Source of the DNA: Voacanga thouarsii
Taxonomy: Eukaryota > Streptophyta > Magnoliopsida > Gentianales > Apocynaceae
Length of the DNA: 64,000 nt
Assembly: GCA_026120185.1 (NCBI GenBank)
Contig: JANUWF010003367.1
Location: 1,896,001 to 1,960,000 of the forward strand
Direction: 5' to 3'
In this document: positions 60,851 through 64,000 of the stretch, piece after piece
Layout: every line of letters starts with the position of its first letter
How positions within the stretch are numbered: position 1 is the stretch's first letter
Made by a program: the position numbers and the translations under genes
The notes under the pieces: model-generated
The model's input: only the letters and a program-made list of their open reading frames with translations
Told to the model about the DNA's origin: nothing
Databases searched by the model: none

Positions 60851-63800
60851 TCAACTAAATAGTAAACATTTCCTGGAAGAACGCTCTGAAGACTTTACAT
60901 GGCCATTGCATGAGCTGTTTGAAGTTCTCCTCTTCTTCCTCCTGATCAAGAAGTCTTCTGTGTCTAAAACATAATATACCTATATGTGCACAGGAGACGT
61001 AATTAAAAGTGTAATTCAGCCTTTCATTGTGAAAAGGAAGAGAGTTGTGGAGGGGGAGGGGGGGACCAGATTACAGAATTTGAAGATCAGATTACCTTGA
61101 GTGAATTGCAATCCATCTTATTTTCTAGACCATTAATAACCAGAAGATCTTCCATAGCCTCAAGGAAGGCAGAATCTTCATCTAAATCTGCAAATTTCCG
61201 TTTATTTCTACAAAATAAAAAGACACGGATATGAGACTAATTACTTCAGATGAGTTTGGGAAGCTTTCTTGCTCTACTGATACCTCCTCAAGAATATTCC
61301 AGGCTTCTCCTTTCTCTCAGGAGCTGAGAGTAAGTCGGTCAGATAAGCTGCAAAATTTGGTTCCATAGAAACAGCAGTTGCATCTGCCTTATCAAACCAA
61401 TAATCCATCAGCTGTATAGACAATCGCGTTGATGCTGACGACTACAGTTGTATCATACACCAAATGCCGAAGCAAATTTTTCATCAGAAGAGAATTTCTC
61501 TTGAATATAAATGACTGACCAACATTTTCAACTAACAACAAAAAAAGTAGTATAAACTTACACATTCTATTCTGTATATGTTCTCATCATGAAGAAGAAC
61601 GTGGACATTTTCATTGTAATAATAATCGACAAATCTCCCAGGTTTTCTTGATTTCTCATAAGAATGCAGTTGAAGAAGTTTGTTGTTTATCTCCTCAGTT
61701 GCAACAGCTTGCAGCTAAAGAAAGGAAAAACATGAGCTGAAACATGGTGATTACACAGATAGACAAACAAAACAGCACGCATTTACCTGTTTGACAAGTT
61801 TGTATATCAGCTTGTCCAAAGTGAAAAGAAGATAAGACTGAGTTCCAATAATAGCACGGCAGTCATCCTCAAACTTTGCATTATCAGAAGAACCATCCAG
61901 TAGGTTGTAAAGGGCATTCATAAATCTGTACAAATATGACGAGTTTTCAAGCTGAGAGCAGTAGTTCCCCAAAAGCAGGTCAAAAAGAAATTCACGTGGA
62001 CTACCTGGCATACGAGTCTGTTGGGTTTATATCATTTGAGACCCTCCACCGATTTTCAGCAGCAGAAGAGTGTAACTTTGCTTTTTGTATTCTTTCATAC
62101 AGCATCTATCACATTAACACAGACATTTGACGTAAGTGGACAAGAAGAATTAAATGTGAAAACCCAAAAGATGACCAATTTAATAGGCAGCTGGTATGAA
62201 ATTATGTGTGTAGAATGAGCCTACATGGTGAAGCCTGAAAAGCACATAGAAGGAATCATTTCCATAAAAGATTTGAGAGTCCTCCCGGTCAGGCAACATT
62301 GGAGGGATCTGCTTTGTGACAGGCTTAGCCGTCTGTAGAAAACGTTCAGAAAATGGTAAAATGGGTCCATCACCTTCAGCATCATGAGCATCAGCCACTA
62401 CTTCAGCCTCACCTTCACTTTCAGCCTTGTTATTATTTACGTCATGATCACCATCTTCATCAGGCTCTTCCCGTGAGCACTCCTCTCCATCAGCTGATTC
62501 ACTTGCTGATACATCACCATTCTCAGATGCATTTTCACTTTCCTCCGATGACCTGTGAGCACTCTCTTCAACTTCATCATCAACATCAGCATCATTTTCT
62601 CCTCCCTCTTTGCCACCAGGTTCTCCTGCCATTGTGGTCTCATGCTGTTTGCTAACAGAACTATCCTTTGAATCATGGGCCGCCTCTTTACCAGTATCTT
62701 CACATGCTGCAAAATTATCCTCCTCATAATCAACATTGGGAGATAATTCACCCTCCTCTCTGTCAATTTTGGATGCAGCTGCTGATTCTTCTAAACATTT
62801 ACGAGTTTTGACATCTTCTGTTGCAGGACCAGCTGAAGATGGAAGTGTCCTACTATCAGCAACCTGTAAAAAGTACAAGAGAATAAACAATTAAAAATAT
62901 TTTGACACTACAATTGAGAAAGAAAATATTCAGAACAACAATCAAACAAAAATATCCAAGTACAGAAAAATCATCACTGGTGCTGAGTGCTCTCCTACTG
63001 TCCTCTTACAAACATTCTTGCACGTGCATGCCTACAGGAAACTAAAAAAGTACCCCAAAAGTAAAATCGCGACCATAAGGGATAAATTCTAGCATATATT
63101 TGTGCCAGCTAAAAACATCGTGCAAAATAGAACAGCATCTTCCATGTATATGCCACTGAATTAGAATGAATATATTAAAGGAAAAAAGAGCAGAAAACCT
63201 TAGGGAATGCCAAGCTAGGCCTGATTTCTCCTCACATTAATAGCTTGAAATTTTTGAATAACAATGAAACCTGACTTACCTGCTTGAAATGTCTAAGATG
63301 ATATGCCAAATAGAAAAGGAAATTGATCTCTCAACCATCAAAAAACAGAAGAAAGAAAAAGTCAAGTAACTAAACAAGGTTTATCAGTCTGAAAGGATGT
63401 AGGAGCCCAAATAAGTGTTGAAGGAAACCCTTTCTTTCACAGTGGCAACTGCCTGAAAGGCCCGGGTAAGATATGAGCTGGGAAGATGCATAGACAGAGT
63501 TATTTGTGAAATTCACTGTTTATTTTGCTAAAGTCTAAAGGAGCATTTCTTCTTCCATAATCAAAATCAATAGCAACATATTATCATGTTAAAACATAGG
63601 GAATGTGTAGATCACTACTTGAACAACAACAGAATGATATGGGTTCAACTTCATAATTGATTCGATTACAGCTAGGCAAAAGCCTGGAATTCATACCTGT
63701 GATTCATTCGAAGTCCTCACGTCAAGCCCTACTTCATTGGCATTATCAGGAGTACCACAGAGTCCTGGCAATAGAAGGGTTGCAGATGGATATGTAGTAG

Positions 63801-64000
63801 TTGGTATAAGAGAGAAAAATTATGAATATCATTGCCTAAAAGATAAGGAAAGGAGGTAAAATCCACAAGTCATATAAACAACAAAATCCGTACCTGAAGT
63901 ATCTTCTCCATTGGGCCTTCCAAGACCTCCTTTTGGTCTGTCAGTAGAGCTGCCTAGCTGTTCACCAGAAGCAGGTTGCTTGCTTGCATCTGCCACGCTG
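60851..64000 (-). CDS. SIN3-like (SNL) transcriptional co-repressor, C-terminal part
   Basis: Nine exons are visible: 64000-63894 (continuing past the window), 63764-63697, 62863-62225, 62105-62005, 61925-61787, 61714-61562, 61441-61284, 61207-61096 and 60979-60851. All are in phase and end at the TGA at 60853-60851. Landmarks match plant SIN3-like proteins: REEGELSPN, a long acidic [12 protein letters not shown] region, [47 protein letters not shown], and a basic end after [14 protein letters not shown]3 proteins are nuclear scaffolds that join histone deacetylases to DNA-binding repressors. The N-terminal paired amphipathic helix repeats lie outside the window. Which SNL paralogue it matches cannot be settled here. 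Confidence 0.93.

Noticed and set aside
62353..62766. Long His/Leu-rich and Met-rich frames overlapping the SIN3-like acidic exon
   Set aside because: Low-complexity GAA/GAT repeats keep the other frames open; the SIN3-like frame matches the family and joins its neighbours in phase.
1..64000. Search for CRISPR arrays, prokaryotic operons, phage or defence-type systems, known microRNA sequences and intact tRNA or rRNA genes
   Set aside because: None found by eye. The window is eukaryotic, and the repeats present are microsatellites, MITEs, LINE, SINE and LTR relics.

Overview
The window is plant nuclear DNA from a eudicot. Its genes have many short introns with GT/AG borders, AT-rich intergenic DNA, TA microsatellites, MITEs, LINE relics and typical plant protein families (type-A response regulator, class I formin, germin-like protein, GATL glycosyltransferase, chloroplast DEVH helicase ISE2). 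I cannot name the species. Base composition and retroelement types would suit a rosid, but that is a guess. I rebuilt the gene models by hand from reading frame, splice borders and remembered protein families; no alignment was run.

Layout. 116-2105 (+) is a type-A cytokinin response regulator. 2106-9986 is intergenic with a Stowaway MITE and a tRNA-derived SINE. 9987-12531 (+) is a class I formin. 13604-18344 (-) is a WVD2-like-7-type microtubule protein, tail to tail with the formin, with a 5'-UTR intron reaching about 19274 and two G-boxes upstream. 21905-22582 (+) is an intronless germin-like protein. 26144-27322 (-) is an intronless GATL8/9-type glycosyltransferase. 27323-40490 is a repeat-rich gene desert with nested MITEs, TA tracts, one orphan promoter-like island with a palindromic double G-box, and a Ty3/gypsy remnant. 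40491-48062 (-) is mitochondrial pyruvate dehydrogenase E1 alpha (8 coding exons); its introns hold a 5'-truncated RTE LINE and an inverted pair of MITE copies. 48989-58156 (+) is ISE2 (16 coding exons), divergent from PDH E1 alpha, with an L1-LINE relic in one intron and probable introns in its 3' UTR. 60851 to beyond 64000 (-) is the 3' part of a SIN3-like co-repressor.

How the genes relate. They are independent housekeeping, cell-wall, cytoskeleton and signalling genes, not a pathway cluster. As I remember it, the same families sit near each other in several duplicated Arabidopsis chromosome 1 segments (SNL3-IAR4-GATL8-FH4; SNL4-ISE2-GATL9-FH8; E1alpha-FH7-ARR3; GLP7-ARR4). The window therefore looks like the less fractionated version of one ancestral block. 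I found no sign of a novel defence system, gene cluster or other exotic system. The most interesting material is the transposable-element architecture, the orphan G-box island, and the eroded C-terminal half of the WVD2-like gene.
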